This document shows positions 39,836 through 50,159 of a stretch of 64,000 nucleotides of DNA, piece by piece. Origin of the DNA: Entomomonas moraniae. Lineage in GTDB: Bacteria > Pseudomonadota > Gammaproteobacteria > Pseudomonadales > Pseudomonadaceae. Position numbers and translations under genes: made by a program. The DNA lies in contig NZ_CP029822.1 of assembly GCF_003991975.1 (NCBI RefSeq), positions 62,001-126,000 on the forward strand. The letters are read 5' to 3'. The stretch's first letter is position 1, and each line of letters opens with the position of its first letter. The notes under the pieces are model-generated. The model was not told the DNA's origin, made no database searches, and worked only from the letters and a program-made list of their open reading frames with translations.

Positions 39836-40216
39836 GGTAGAAACAGGAAACTTGTAAATTTTATAAATATTGCTTTATAGGATAAACCTAATTATAGGAT
39901 TAGTTAATAGCTTTTATGAATCGTTGAGAGAATTATAGGTTATTTATTAGCATCTTATTGATCTACCCATCGTTTAATAGTTATTTTTTTCAAAAAAATG
40001 CTTTTCAATAGGTATAAAATAGATGAAAAGCTTCGCAGTGAGTCCGATAGTATTGCTGACAAGTTTAGGATTTTAAGAACAGAGCGAGTTTCGGTTGAGT
40101 GTTTTTCTTAAAAGCTTAGGGGCTTATCTAGACCTTGGTTGTTGTTTAATAATTTATTTTCTTTATGGCTGAATAAGACATAAAAAATAAGTATTTCAAT
40201 CTAAAGGAGATTTTTC
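39836..40216. other. 380-base gap with no recognised gene
   Basis: The only noteworthy parts are the AAAGGAG ribosome site before 40217 and an AT-rich stretch around 40140-40200 that could hold the promoter. A 17-codon ORF at about 40025-40078 has no support. Confidence 0.5.
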
Positions 40217-41347
40217 ATGCAAAAAACTGTTCCTATAACTGTGTTTCGTGGTGGCACAAGCCGTGGTTTGTTCTTTTTAGAAGCCGATTTACCTCCTGCA
40301 GGAAAGGAGCGCGATACATTGTTATTGCGCTGTATGGGCAGTGGTAGCCCGAACCAGATTGATGGCTTAGGTGGCGCACAGGCTGTAACGAGTAAGGTGG
40401 CGATAATAGGACCATCAGAGAGAGAAGATGCCGATGTGAATTATACTTTTGCGCAGGTATCTGTAGATAAGCCCGTTGTTTCCTATTTGGGTAACTGTGG
40501 CAATATTTCATCAGCGGTTGGCCCTTTTGCTATAGAGAGTGGTCTGGTGAAAGCTAGCCAAGACGTCACAATCGTACGTGTTTTTAACACAAACACTCAA
40601 AAAGTGATGGTTGAAACTGTACAGACCCCTAATGCACAAGTAACTTATGAAGGTGACTATAGTATTGCTGGTGTTCCAGGCTGCGCAGCACCGATTAAGA
40701 TTAAAGTGTTAGATCCAGCTGGGAGTGTTTTTAAATCACTTTTACCAACGAACAATGTCATCGATACCTTAGATGTTCCATCATTTGGTAAAATAGAGGT
40801 ATCTATTGTTGATGCGGCTAATCCGTTTATTTTCATTCGTGCTAAAGACATTGGTTTTAATGGTACAGAGTTGCCTGCTGATATTAATGGCTCTCCTGAA
40901 AGACTCAAGCTCTTAGAAAATATCAGGGGATCAGCCGCTAAGTTATTAGGTTTGGTAGATGCGATTGAAGACGCTGCATTAAAAAGTTCTAATGTCCCTA
41001 AATTGGCTATTATCTCTGAACCTGTCAGCTATAAAACAATTGGTGGTGAGTCTATTGATGCGTCACAAATAGATGTAACAAGCCGAATGATGGCGATGCA
41101 AAAATCACACCCTTCATATGCTATGACTGGGGGAATGTGTACATCAGTAGCCGCTGTTATTCCTGGAACAATTGTTAATGAATTGAAAAGTAAAAATACG
41201 CAAGATAAACATCTTAGAATTGGTCATCCAAGTGGTGTTATCGAAGCTAGCGTAGAGTATGAAAACAATAATGGTAGTATTCATATTACGTCGGCTGAAG
41301 GTTATAGAACAGCACGTTTATTGTTTAAAGGTGTTGCTTACTATTAG
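40217..41347 (+). CDS. PrpF-family isomerase/tautomerase
   Basis: This protein belongs to the PrpF fold family (376 aa) that includes 2-methylaconitate isomerase and 4-oxalomesaconate tautomerase. Landmarks are the N-terminal VFRGGTSRGLFFLEADLP, MGSGSPNQIDGLGGAQAVTSKVA, and YLGNCGNISSAVGPFAIESGL, with the Cys of GNCGN usually found at the active site. The facing gene is a DASS-type anion transporter, so a role in use of a tri- or dicarboxylate is likely. No acnD or prpC lies beside it, so I do not name it prpF. Confidence 0.85.
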   Translation: MQKTVPITVFRGGTSRGLFFLEADLPPAGKERDTLLLRCMGSGSPNQIDGLGGAQAVTSKVAIIGPSEREDADVNYTFAQVSVDKPVVSYLGNCGNISSAVGPFAIESGLVKASQDVTIVRVFNTNTQKVMVETVQTPNAQVTYEGDYSIAGVPGCAAPIKIKVLDPAGSVFKSLLPTNNVIDTLDVPSFGKIEVSIVDAANPFIFIRAKDIGFNGTELPADINGSPERLKLLENIRGSAAKLLGLVDAIEDAALKSSNVPKLAIISEPVSYKTIGGESIDASQIDVTSRMMAMQKSHPSYAMTGGMCTSVAAVIPGTIVNELKSKNTQDKHLRIGHPSGVIEASVEYENNNGSIHITSAEGYRTARLLFKGVAYY

Positions 41348-41390
41348 TATATTGCCTATAACGGCTAAGTAATGACGTGGCCTATGAGTT

Positions 41391-41434
41391 ACCTGTTGTG
41401 TGTTGATTGAAAGTCAATATCATGCACAACAGGT
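41391..41434 (+). terminator. Terminator-like hairpin after the PrpF-family gene
   Basis: ACCTGTTGTG (41391-41400) pairs exactly with CACAACAGGT (41425-41434), with a smaller hairpin inside. A TATTTCTTTT run follows shortly. Confidence 0.7.
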
Positions 41435-41642
41435 GGCTCTTATTTCTTTTAGTTTTTATAGTGCTTAGAATGCCTTTCATTTTTTTAGTTTTCGTATATT
41501 TGTCTAGTTTTCCAGACTAAGAATCTTTTTTAATCAGTCTTGATCGATTACTTATCGAGGGATGGCTTTATCAGTATTTAGGAGGTAGAGCAGAGATTTT
41601 AAAAGGAGTTTGCAGAGAAAGATGGAGTTTGGTTTGAAAAAT

Positions 41643-41670
41643 ACCCTGCACTTTTTGGTCAGTGCAGGGT
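41643..41670 (-). terminator. Terminator of the anion transporter gene
   Basis: ACCCTGCACT (41643-41652) pairs exactly with AGTGCAGGGT (41661-41670). On the minus strand ATTTTT follows, 13 bases after the transporter stop. Confidence 0.8.
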
Positions 41671-41682
41671 TATGTCAGGCGA

Positions 41683-43128
41683 CTAGATGAATCCCATCGA
41701 AATGAGAAATTCCCACCACGCAATACCTAAAGTACAGTGTATTATCAAGGTTCCAAAAGCAATGATACCGCCAATAATCCACCACGATTTGATATCATTA
41801 TAACCTGCCCCAAATATAATAGGTGCTGCTGCACCACCGTAGTGAGTGACTGCACCACCGTAAGCATTTGAGAATAATAGGCCGAGTGCTAGAAGCATTG
41901 GGTTAGCACCTGATAGAGATCCTACTGTGGCAAACACAGGCACCATCGCTGCGACATAAGCACCACCGGATGCAAATAGATAGCGAATGGCAACACTGAT
42001 AAACAGTAATACAAGAAGAGCGACAGTAGCATTTTCACCAAATGATAGGGAATGTTTTAATGTTTCTGCTAACCAGTCAAAGAATCCTGCTTTGGTCAGT
42101 ACACCAGACATACCGATGATACCACCATACCAAATAAGCGTATTCCAGCCACCTTTGTTTTTAAGAACATCATCCCAAGTGACAATGTTAATAATAAGTG
42201 CTGCTGCCATAACACAAAGAGCTACAGTGGCTTCATTGATATTTAGGAATTTAGAGAATACCCAACCGCAGAGTGCCGCTATAAAAATAACTAATAATAA
42301 TATTTCTTTAGTTTTTATTGGCCCCATCTCTGCTAGACCTTTGTCAGCAATAGATTTGTTATCAACTTTTTTAAGTTCAGGTGGATAAAGGAAATAAATA
42401 ACAAGTGGTGTAAGAATTAAACAAAGCAATCCAGGGGCAGCAGCAGCTAATGCCCACTGTCCCCATGATAGATTTATTTTTAAAATAGGAGCCATCATTT
42501 GTAAGGCTAGAGCATTGGGAGCCATAGCAGTTAAAAACATATAGCTAGTGGTTTTTGTTACCATGTAAATATTGATCATTAAAAAATGACCCGCTTTACG
42601 AGGGTTTTTATCTGGTTCAGATCCAAGAGCTACAACCACACTGTTGATAATAGGGTATACAATACCACCCGCACGTGCTGTATTAGAAGGAGTTGCAGGT
42701 GCTAGAAGTAGGTCCAGGCAAGCAGTCACATAACCAAGACGCAAGGTTGTTCCCCCCATTAATTTAATGAGATGGTAGGCAATACGTTTACCTAACCCCG
42801 TGGTTACGAATGCAGCACTCAATGTAAATGCAGCAAAAACAAGCCATGTAGTTCCTGATTGGTACCCCCCTAACACTTCGCCAATGTTTACAACAGGTTC
42901 GCCACTGGTAATAGCAGTATTACCTATTGTAACTGCTGAAGCGGCTATTGTTGCTAACAATATCACAGGTTCTGAATAGGGTTTTAATATGAGGCCTAAA
43001 ATAGCAGCAAGGTAAAGCCCAAAGATACGCCATGCTAATAGAGGTAAACCCTCCGGGGCAGGCGCCATAAAAATAATAATAGGTATTAAAAAAAGTATAC
43101 CTAATTTCCACAGTTTATCCTTACTCAT
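41683..43128 (-). CDS. DASS/SLC13-type anion transporter (CitT/TtdT-like)
   Basis: This is a 481-aa inner-membrane protein with about 12 spans that should move di- or tricarboxylates. The two inverted repeats carry the expected substrate hairpins: APATPSNTARAGGI (SNT motif) and, in the second half, LFSNAYGGAVTHYGGAAAPI. The LWKLGILFLIPIIIFMAPAPEGL start resembles CitT-type exchangers. Divergence partner and substrate partner are unclear, but the convergent PrpF-family isomerase suggests an unusual organic acid such as methylaconitate or aconitate. Confidence 0.88.
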   Translation of the reverse strand: MSKDKLWKLGILFLIPIIIFMAPAPEGLPLLAWRIFGLYLAAILGLILKPYSEPVILLATIAASAVTIGNTAITSGEPVVNIGEVLGGYQSGTTWLVFAAFTLSAAFVTTGLGKRIAYHLIKLMGGTTLRLGYVTACLDLLLAPATPSNTARAGGIVYPIINSVVVALGSEPDKNPRKAGHFLMINIYMVTKTTSYMFLTAMAPNALALQMMAPILKINLSWGQWALAAAAPGLLCLILTPLVIYFLYPPELKKVDNKSIADKGLAEMGPIKTKEILLLVIFIAALCGWVFSKFLNINEATVALCVMAAALIINIVTWDDVLKNKGGWNTLIWYGGIIGMSGVLTKAGFFDWLAETLKHSLSFGENATVALLVLLFISVAIRYLFASGGAYVAAMVPVFATVGSLSGANPMLLALGLLFSNAYGGAVTHYGGAAAPIIFGAGYNDIKSWWIIGGIIAFGTLIIHCTLGIAWWEFLISMGFI

Positions 43129-43401
43129 TTGTAAGTCTCCGTTGGTTAAGTTTTTTAATGCTAACCCTCAGTTACATTACTTACTGGTAAATAACTTGAT
43201 TACCAGTAAGTAATATTTCCATAGATACTCTTACTCAGCACATTCTGCCCGTATAAGTGCAATTATTATCATGGGATATTTGGGTAATTGCTTTAATCTA
43301 TGTCATTTAGAGTGATGTTTGTTTTTTTGTCTGTAATGATTGGTTAGTTTTATAGTATTATTCTCAAGAATTTTTAATGAGGTTGTTATTGGTAAGCAGA
43401 C

Positions 43402-45381
43402 ATGGAAAAAACGTTTAAAGCAAAGTTGCTGGTATTGCCTACCGCTGTCAAACGCCTTTTACAAGTTGGGACAGATATTTTTCTTTTATGGTTTGCACTT
43501 TGGTTAGCTTTTATCATACGTTTGGGGACTGATGAAGCCATAAATCCTTTGGGCGAGTATTGGCCACTTTTTATGGCTATTCCTTGCTTTTCATTACCAT
43601 TTCTTTTTTACTTTAAATTAAATACAGTGGTTAGCCGCTATTTTGATAATGAAGCCATTATTGCTATTTTTAAGGCGATGTCATTATCATCTTTGTTACT
43701 GGCATTAGCCATTTATTGGTATCAGCCGGATTTTCTTGTTCCTCGCTCGATTGTTTTTATTTATTGGTGGGTGAGTATTATTTTATTAGTGGGTTTTAGG
43801 CTATTAGTTCGCCACTATTTAGTTAAGGATTGGCGGATTCCCTTTACTAAGCGCTATGCTAGGAAAGCAACTAACGTGGCAATATATGGGGCAGGTGTAG
43901 CAGGAAACCAATTAATCACCAGTTTGCGAATGGGTAAAGACTTACATCCTGTTGCTTTTATAGATGATGACAATCATTTGGTGGGTCGTAGTATTTCAGG
44001 ATTAAAGGTTTATGCTTCTTCAGATATTGAAAAAATGCTAGTTAAGACGGGTGTTGAAGAAATATTATTAGCTATCCCATCTGTTACAAGAGCAAGACGC
44101 CGAGAAATTATTACGCTATTAGAAAAGTATCCCGTCAGTATTCGATCTATTCCCGGTATTTCAGACTTGGCCAGTGGCCGAGTTAAAGTGGATGATATTC
44201 AAAAGATTGATATTGTGGATGTGTTAGGACGAGATATTGTACCGCCTAATGAGGCTTTATTTGAGCGATGCATTAAAAATAAAGTGGTGATGGTAACAGG
44301 TGCCGGTGGATCTATAGGCAGTGAGTTATGCCGACAAATTATTACTGTTGGTGTAAGCGATTTAATCTTATTTGATCACAGTGAGTTTAACCTTTATCGT
44401 ATTCATTTAGAGCTCACTCATTATATTCAAAAAGCACAACTACCGATTCGTTTGACGCCTATTTTAGGGTCTGTTCGTAATGCAGATTTGTTGCTTAAAG
44501 TGATGACTAATTGCCATGTAGATACTATTTATCATGCCGCTGCTTATAAGCATGTTCCTATGGTGGAGCAGAATATCGCTGAGGGTATTTTAAATAATGT
44601 GGTAGGGACATTAAATCTAGCACAAGCGGCTATTTTAGCCAACGTCAGTAATTTTGTATTAATTTCTACAGATAAAGCAGTCAGGCCCACCAATGTAATG
44701 GGGGCGACTAAACGATTAGCAGAGATGATTTTACAAGCGTTAAGTCATGAGTTTCAACCAGTGCTGTTTGGCTTAGGGGCTGAGCCTGTTACGCAACAAA
44801 CGTGTTTTACGATGGTACGTTTTGGTAATGTGCTTGGCTCATCGGGTTCGGTTATTCCGCTTTTTCGCCAGCAGATTAAACAAGGTGGGCCTATTACAGT
44901 GACTCATCCAGAAGTAACCCGCTACTTTATGACAATTCCAGAGGCTGCACAGCTCGTGATTCAAGCCGGCTCTATGGGCGAGGGGGGAGATGTCTTTGTA
45001 CTAGATATGGGAACCCCAATTAAAATTGTTGATTTAGCTGAAAAGATGATTAATTTGTCAGGGTTAGAAAGATTAACAGAAGAAAATCCTAACGGTGATA
45101 TTGCGATTGAGTTCACAGGCTTAAGACCCGGTGAGAAACTCTACGAAGAGTTATTAATTGGTGAAAATGTCGAAGGCACGGAGCATCCTATGATTATGTG
45201 TGCAAATGAAGATTATTTACCGTGGGATGAGATGAAAAAAGTGTTAAAAGAACTTCTTGTTGCCTTAAATGAAGATAACTATGAACACTTGCAACAGCTA
45301 TTAACGGCAATTGTTTCAGGGTATTGTGCTGAGAAAAAAATTGTTGACTGGCAGTATCTAAAACATAAAGCATTTAATTAG
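43402..45381 (+). CDS. wbpM: WbpM/CapD-type UDP-GlcNAc 4,6-dehydratase
   Basis: This is a membrane-bound nucleotide-sugar dehydratase for surface polysaccharide synthesis, 659 aa, close to Pseudomonas WbpM. The N-terminus has four membrane spans (residues 15-125). A first Rossmann-like domain (NVAIYGAGVAGNQL) and the catalytic domain (VMVTGAGGSIGSELCRQI) follow. The active site is STDKAVRPTNVMGATKR with Met where short-chain dehydrogenases have Tyr, as in this family. The gene stands outside any O-antigen cluster in this window. Confidence 0.92.
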   Translation: MEKTFKAKLLVLPTAVKRLLQVGTDIFLLWFALWLAFIIRLGTDEAINPLGEYWPLFMAIPCFSLPFLFYFKLNTVVSRYFDNEAIIAIFKAMSLSSLLLALAIYWYQPDFLVPRSIVFIYWWVSIILLVGFRLLVRHYLVKDWRIPFTKRYARKATNVAIYGAGVAGNQLITSLRMGKDLHPVAFIDDDNHLVGRSISGLKVYASSDIEKMLVKTGVEEILLAIPSVTRARRREIITLLEKYPVSIRSIPGISDLASGRVKVDDIQKIDIVDVLGRDIVPPNEALFERCIKNKVVMVTGAGGSIGSELCRQIITVGVSDLILFDHSEFNLYRIHLELTHYIQKAQLPIRLTPILGSVRNADLLLKVMTNCHVDTIYHAAAYKHVPMVEQNIAEGILNNVVGTLNLAQAAILANVSNFVLISTDKAVRPTNVMGATKRLAEMILQALSHEFQPVLFGLGAEPVTQQTCFTMVRFGNVLGSSGSVIPLFRQQIKQGGPITVTHPEVTRYFMTIPEAAQLVIQAGSMGEGGDVFVLDMGTPIKIVDLAEKMINLSGLERLTEENPNGDIAIEFTGLRPGEKLYEELLIGENVEGTEHPMIMCANEDYLPWDEMKKVLKELLVALNEDNYEHLQQLLTAIVSGYCAEKKIVDWQYLKHKAFN

Positions 45382-45498
45382 ATAAAGCTAATAGTGGCAT
45401 TATCCTGTTAGCTTAGCTATTAAGTCTATTATCTTTTACAGGTAATATTGATTATATTGATTGAGTATACGATTAAAACTTAAAGGTTATTAAAATAG

Positions 45499-46944
45499 AT
45501 GTTTATTGAAGCCGAACATTTTATCTGGCTTAGTACTTTTTTTATCACGCTTGAAGTATTAGGTATGATTGCCGCAATACATGCGCTATTTACAGTGAGG
45601 ACTTCTCAAGGAGCTGTTGCTTGGGCGGTATCTTTAGTTTTTATGCCGGTATTAACGCTTATTCCTTACCTTATTTTTGGACGTAATAAGTTTAGTGCTT
45701 ATATTAAAGCGCGACGACAAGTGGACATGGAAATGCACAGCGTTACACAAAGTACTAATTGGCGTAGTTGGATTAAAGAGGTAGTAAAAGATAATCCCGA
45801 CCAACGTTATGCCAGTATTCAAGCCTTTTATCAGTTAACAGGTATGCCGCTTTTAGCCAATAATAAGATCAACTTACTGATTAATGGCCATGAAACATTT
45901 AGTGCGCTCTTTGCTGCGTTGAGAAAAGCAGAAAAAGTGGTATTGATGGAATTTTTTATTGTTAATGATGATAGGTTAGGTAGAGAATTACAACATGAGC
46001 TAATCCAATGTGCAAAGCGTGGTGTGAGCGTTTATTTTTTATATGACCGCGTAGGCAGTATTCGCTTACCAAAGCGATATGTTAACGAATTGAAAAATGC
46101 AGGTGTTAATGTTGCTTCTTTTTCAACACGCGCTAGTTTTATTAATCGTTTTCAATGGAACTTTCGTTGCCACCGAAAAATAACGATTATTGACGGTGCA
46201 GTGGCATTTGTTGGTGGACTTAATGTGGGGGTTGAATATTTAGGGGAAAAACCACCATTATCACCATGGCGAGATACCCATATTGAATTACAAGGTGCTA
46301 TTGTCACATGTTTACAAGAAACCTTTGCAGAAGACTGGTACTGGGCTAATAGAACATTGCCTGAACTGTTGTTCCAAACTCATTTTCCTGATGAGGGGGT
46401 GGCTTGTATCTCTATTCCCAGTGGGCCTGCGGATGATCAAGAAACTTGTGCATTATTTTTTATTGAGGCACTTAACTCAGCAACAAAACGTATTTGGATC
46501 ACCAGCCCTTATTTTGTTCCTGATGAAGCTGTTTGGAGTGCGTTACGTTTAGCCGTATTGCGCGGTGTGGATGTGAGAATTTTATTACCTTCTCGAAAAG
46601 ATCATCTTTTTGTGTACTTAGCTTCTGTGCTGTATTCAGTTGAAGCAGTAAGAATGGGCATTAAGATATTTAATTATACCGAAGGGTTTGTTCATCAAAA
46701 AGTAGTATTGGTGGATGACGATGTGGCAGCGATTGGTAGTGCTAATTTAGATAATCGCTCTTTTAGATTGAATTTTGAGGTGATGGTATTGACCATCAGC
46801 GAGTCATTCAATAAGGAAGTGGAAGATATGCTGATTAAAGACTTTGCGGCTTCGACAGAGAAAACGCTAGAAGATGCGCACAAGTATCCCTACTATTATC
46901 GTTTTGGATTAGGTATTGCAAGACTGTTAGGGCCTATCTTATAA
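45499..46944 (+). CDS. cls: Cardiolipin synthase
   Basis: This is a 481-aa membrane enzyme that joins two phosphatidylglycerol molecules. The N-terminus has two membrane spans with the PLDc_N-type VRTSQGAVAWAVSLVFMP. Both HKD motifs are intact: HRKITIIDGAVAFVGG and HQKVVLVDDDVAAIGSANLD. A shared terminator separates it from hemY. The assignment is strong; the isoform (ClsA-like) follows from the two N-terminal spans. Confidence 0.94.
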   Translation: MFIEAEHFIWLSTFFITLEVLGMIAAIHALFTVRTSQGAVAWAVSLVFMPVLTLIPYLIFGRNKFSAYIKARRQVDMEMHSVTQSTNWRSWIKEVVKDNPDQRYASIQAFYQLTGMPLLANNKINLLINGHETFSALFAALRKAEKVVLMEFFIVNDDRLGRELQHELIQCAKRGVSVYFLYDRVGSIRLPKRYVNELKNAGVNVASFSTRASFINRFQWNFRCHRKITIIDGAVAFVGGLNVGVEYLGEKPPLSPWRDTHIELQGAIVTCLQETFAEDWYWANRTLPELLFQTHFPDEGVACISIPSGPADDQETCALFFIEALNSATKRIWITSPYFVPDEAVWSALRLAVLRGVDVRILLPSRKDHLFVYLASVLYSVEAVRMGIKIFNYTEGFVHQKVVLVDDDVAAIGSANLDNRSFRLNFEVMVLTISESFNKEVEDMLIKDFAASTEKTLEDAHKYPYYYRFGLGIARLLGPIL

Positions 46945-46950
46945 ATAAAA

Positions 46951-46970
46951 AAGCCAGTTTAAACTGGCTT
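46951..46970. terminator. Bidirectional terminator between cls and hemY
   Basis: AAGCCAGTTT and AAACTGGCTT form a perfect palindrome with A- and T-runs on the two sides, serving both convergent genes. Confidence 0.92.
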
Positions 46971-46975
46971 TTTTA

Positions 46976-48196
46976 TTAGTCTGCTGATTTGTGTGTTAAG
47001 TAAAGGTTTTGATGGGTTTGTTGTAAGCCTTGCCGAAAGAGCTGATTACTTTTTTGAGTATCTCCATGCTCAGCGTAATAGCCAGCAAGTTCAAAATAAG
47101 ACTCTGGGGAGTGCTTAAGTTGAATACTTTTCTCAAGGTACTCTTTGGCTTTACCCCAAAGTTGATTTCGTTGGCAAAGTTTACCTAAGGTGAGTAATAA
47201 CACGGGGTCATTTTGGTGGGTTGTTAGCCATTGTTCGGCTAAGCTAATTTGTTTGGTGATATTATCGCCTTTAATTTGTCCATAAAGATAAATTAATTCA
47301 GAGCAGTAGTTTGTGTTAATTGCTTTTTGAAGCAGTTTTTCAGCATCTTGTGCTGCATTAAGTGAGCAGAGTAGTTGAACATAAATTTCAATTGTCGCAA
47401 TATCACTACGCGCTTTATTGGATAAACTATCCCATACTTTCTTTAACTGCTCAAGGGCTAAGACAGGTTGATCTTTATTATTGATAAAAGATTCTTTTAG
47501 TAGTGCGCTCCACGTATATTGCTCAAGTTTGATTAATGTGTTCTCTGGTAAGAGTTTGTATTTAGCTAAAGCGGGGAGTAGTTGATTAACCTCCATCCAG
47601 TTCTCCTGATTAAAATAAATGTTATACAGTAATTTAATTACAGGGGGATGATTAGATTTTATGCTATGGAGTTCATCCGCTACAGCTAACGCTTTGTCGT
47701 AATCTTGACGTTGTAGTAGTAAATTAGCAAAGGTTAAACCAATCGCCATTTTTGCTTTAGGTACATTGTCACAAGCGGCTTCAATAAAGGCATTACTTTT
47801 ATCGTATTCTCCCAGTTCATTAGCCGCTTCTGCTGCACCAAGATAATAGGAGAGAGAACCATTTTTTGCTTTAGTTGCCGTTTTTAGATGTTTTAAGGCC
47901 GTGCTCCAGTTGCCTTCAGCAAGTTCTCTCATCCCTTTTTCACCTAAGCGATGCTTTCTTTGTTGAGAGAAAGGATTTATTTTACCGAAAAGCTCAAATG
48001 ATATCCCTGTCAGCGCGATAATAAGCCAAAAAGTAAAAATAACAAGACCAATTAAAGCCAATGTTACCCAGAGTCCTGACTCATATTCGAAATGACTAAA
48101 CCGTATAAAAACATAGCCGGGGTCAATGGAAATACCAATACCCAAAATCAGCGCGCATAAAACAACAAGAATGAGTTTTACTATCAGGCGATTCAT
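46976..48196 (-). CDS. hemY: HemY, haem-operon membrane TPR protein
   Basis: This proteobacterial HemY (406 aa) has two N-terminal membrane spans (about residues 5-25 and 42-64), then a HemY_N-type stretch (RKHRLGEKGMRELAEGNWSTALKHL) and TPR-like repeats to the end. It is thought to organise late haem enzymes and has no known catalysis. It is the last gene of hemC-hemD-hemX-hemY, 2 bases after hemX. Confidence 0.92.
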   Translation of the reverse strand: MNRLIVKLILVVLCALILGIGISIDPGYVFIRFSHFEYESGLWVTLALIGLVIFTFWLIIALTGISFELFGKINPFSQQRKHRLGEKGMRELAEGNWSTALKHLKTATKAKNGSLSYYLGAAEAANELGEYDKSNAFIEAACDNVPKAKMAIGLTFANLLLQRQDYDKALAVADELHSIKSNHPPVIKLLYNIYFNQENWMEVNQLLPALAKYKLLPENTLIKLEQYTWSALLKESFINNKDQPVLALEQLKKVWDSLSNKARSDIATIEIYVQLLCSLNAAQDAEKLLQKAINTNYCSELIYLYGQIKGDNITKQISLAEQWLTTHQNDPVLLLTLGKLCQRNQLWGKAKEYLEKSIQLKHSPESYFELAGYYAEHGDTQKSNQLFRQGLQQTHQNLYLTHKSAD

Positions 48197-48198
48197 GT

Positions 48199-49344
48199 TT
48201 AGTTGTCTCCTACGTTATTATTTACCGTTTTGGGCGTAGAAGTAGCAATTTCTGAGTCAAGGTAGCTATTAATTGCTTTAAGTGTGTCTGTTAGATCAGG
48301 TACTTCGATAATGATGGTTTCATTTTTTAGCGTGTTTATTTTAGCAATGATTGCTTTTACTTGTGTCGAGTTAGCATCAAAATATTGGTTTAAAAACTCA
48401 GTGACACGGTTGAGTTCGTTTTGATAAATGCTTGGTTGACCACTAATTGCCGCCCATTGTGCTTTTTCAATGGATAAATCTAGCGTCATTTTTAATTGGC
48501 CGATTCCTTGTGAGGTTAAAATAGGGGCTGTTTTATTGTTGGCATTAAAGTCAATACGTACATAGTTTGATAGTTTATTGGATAGTTTTTGCCAACGGCC
48601 TTCGGATGCCTCTGTTGATTGGTTTGCTCCATAAAAGCGAGGTTCTTTCACCGGAAGTGCTGCAATTTGAGTTTGTATAGCTGCTAGTTGTGAGTAAAGG
48701 CTAGCGATATCTGTTTGTTCGGCCTGTTGTAGTTTAAGCAAAGCTTCTTCAATGCGTTGATTAACTTTATTTGCTGCTTGGCTTAAATCACCGCGTTGTT
48801 TAATGGTTTCGTTGACATCTTCTAATAATTTACTTGCCCCTTTAATATCAGAGGCTCTGAGTCTGAAGAAGGCTTGTTTTAGTAGTTGTTTTGACTCAAA
48901 TAACATCCATGTTTGATTGGCATTGGTATTCATTTTTGCTATTTGGTTTAATACTGTTTCTTGTGATGCTTGTAACTTCTGCGTTTGTGACTCTAATGTA
49001 CTAAGTTTAGTACGGGTTGAATCAAATTGGTTATTCAGTGCGTTTTCTTGGTTTTTTGTGTTGCTAGTAAATTGTTGTACTATTTGTTGTTGTGCTTCTA
49101 ATGTTGAAGTTAACTGCTTGTTTTGTTCAATAAGGTAGGTATTTTGACTGTGTTGTTGCCAGTAAGTATAGGTACTGCCTGCACAACTTAATATAGCAAT
49201 GACTAGTGCCGCCCCTGTGATTATTGTGCTTTTATTGGCAATAGCAGAAAGTGATGTAGTATTTTTTGTTGTAGAAGCATTGTCCATTTTGCGATCATTA
49301 GCTTCAACAGGATTAGTGGGTTGAGAGTCTGTTTGCTTGTTCAC
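48199..49344 (-). CDS. hemX: HemX, haem-operon membrane protein
   Basis: This protein (381 aa) has a charged N-terminus, one membrane span (TIITGAALVIAILSCAGSTYTYW, about residues 39-61) and a long coiled coil, the standard HemX layout. It is annotated in databases as a uroporphyrinogen-III C-methyltransferase relative, but no methyltransferase motif is present. It follows hemD by 33 bases and precedes hemY by 2. Confidence 0.92.
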   Translation of the reverse strand: MNKQTDSQPTNPVEANDRKMDNASTTKNTTSLSAIANKSTIITGAALVIAILSCAGSTYTYWQQHSQNTYLIEQNKQLTSTLEAQQQIVQQFTSNTKNQENALNNQFDSTRTKLSTLESQTQKLQASQETVLNQIAKMNTNANQTWMLFESKQLLKQAFFRLRASDIKGASKLLEDVNETIKQRGDLSQAANKVNQRIEEALLKLQQAEQTDIASLYSQLAAIQTQIAALPVKEPRFYGANQSTEASEGRWQKLSNKLSNYVRIDFNANNKTAPILTSQGIGQLKMTLDLSIEKAQWAAISGQPSIYQNELNRVTEFLNQYFDANSTQVKAIIAKINTLKNETIIIEVPDLTDTLKAINSYLDSEIATSTPKTVNNNVGDN

Positions 49345-49377
49345 ACGAGTTATCCTTCATTAATTTTATTAACTATT

Positions 49378-50157
49378 TTATAACAAATTATGGGGCTGAT
49401 GGTTTTTTAATGCATTCATTAAAGCACTTTGACTAGCCCCATGACAATTAATTATATGTTTGATATTTAGTTCTTCAGCTTGTTTAGTTATACGAGCACT
49501 GGGTACAAAGTAGGTTAAGTGGGCTATTTTTTGCCATGCATCGCCTGATAGGTGGCGAAGATTTTCTAATGCCTCGCCACTGCTTAAAACCAGTGCATTA
49601 AGGTTGTGCTGCGTTATTGTGTCTATAATGAAGTCAGCCGAATAATTGGGTACTTTTCGATAGTATAGCTCTATGGTATCTGTGGGAATACCGCTTAGTG
49701 CTAATTTTTCCTGTAACCACGGGCGACCTTTTTGACCTTTAATAATTAATGTTCGGCAGTGAGGGTCTGCAAGGCTTTCTTGAAATTGGGCTGATGCCCA
49801 CAGGGCTTCACTGTCATCTCCTACCGATGGATCGGGGTAGCATGTATCGAGGCCTGCTGTTTTTAAAATATCAGCTGTAGCCTTACCGACACTAAACCAC
49901 GCTTGTTGAATGGGCAATTGTGGCCAGTAATAGTCTAAACGTTCTAGTATCAACTTAGCAGCTGGTTTACTCGTTACAATCAATGTTGTATAACGGTCAA
50001 AGTCTAATAATTGGCTACGTTGTAAATCTGTTTCTGGAGTGGGAACGATCTCAATCAGTGGTAAGCTTATTGCTGTTATATTCAGCGAGGCTAAATAGTT
50101 TACCTGTAGTTGGCAGTCGGGTTCTGAGCGTGTCAGTAGTAAACGCCAACGATTCAT
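49378..50157 (-). CDS. hemD: Uroporphyrinogen-III synthase
   Basis: This enzyme closes the linear tetrapyrrole to uroporphyrinogen III. The 259-aa product has the expected weak family signatures: LLTRSEPDCQLQVNYLASLNI at the start, FTVTSKPA-like TTLIVTSKPAAKLIL, FSVGKATADILKTAGLD and a late FVPSARITKQAEELN. It follows hemC with a 2-base gap, so translation is coupled. Confidence 0.9.
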   Translation of the reverse strand: MNRWRLLLTRSEPDCQLQVNYLASLNITAISLPLIEIVPTPETDLQRSQLLDFDRYTTLIVTSKPAAKLILERLDYYWPQLPIQQAWFSVGKATADILKTAGLDTCYPDPSVGDDSEALWASAQFQESLADPHCRTLIIKGQKGRPWLQEKLALSGIPTDTIELYYRKVPNYSADFIIDTITQHNLNALVLSSGEALENLRHLSGDAWQKIAHLTYFVPSARITKQAEELNIKHIINCHGASQSALMNALKNHQPHNLL

Positions 50158-50159
50158 GG

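Noticed and set aside
40025-40078. 17-codon ORF upstream of the PrpF-family gene
   Set aside because: No ribosome site and no family; treated as noise.
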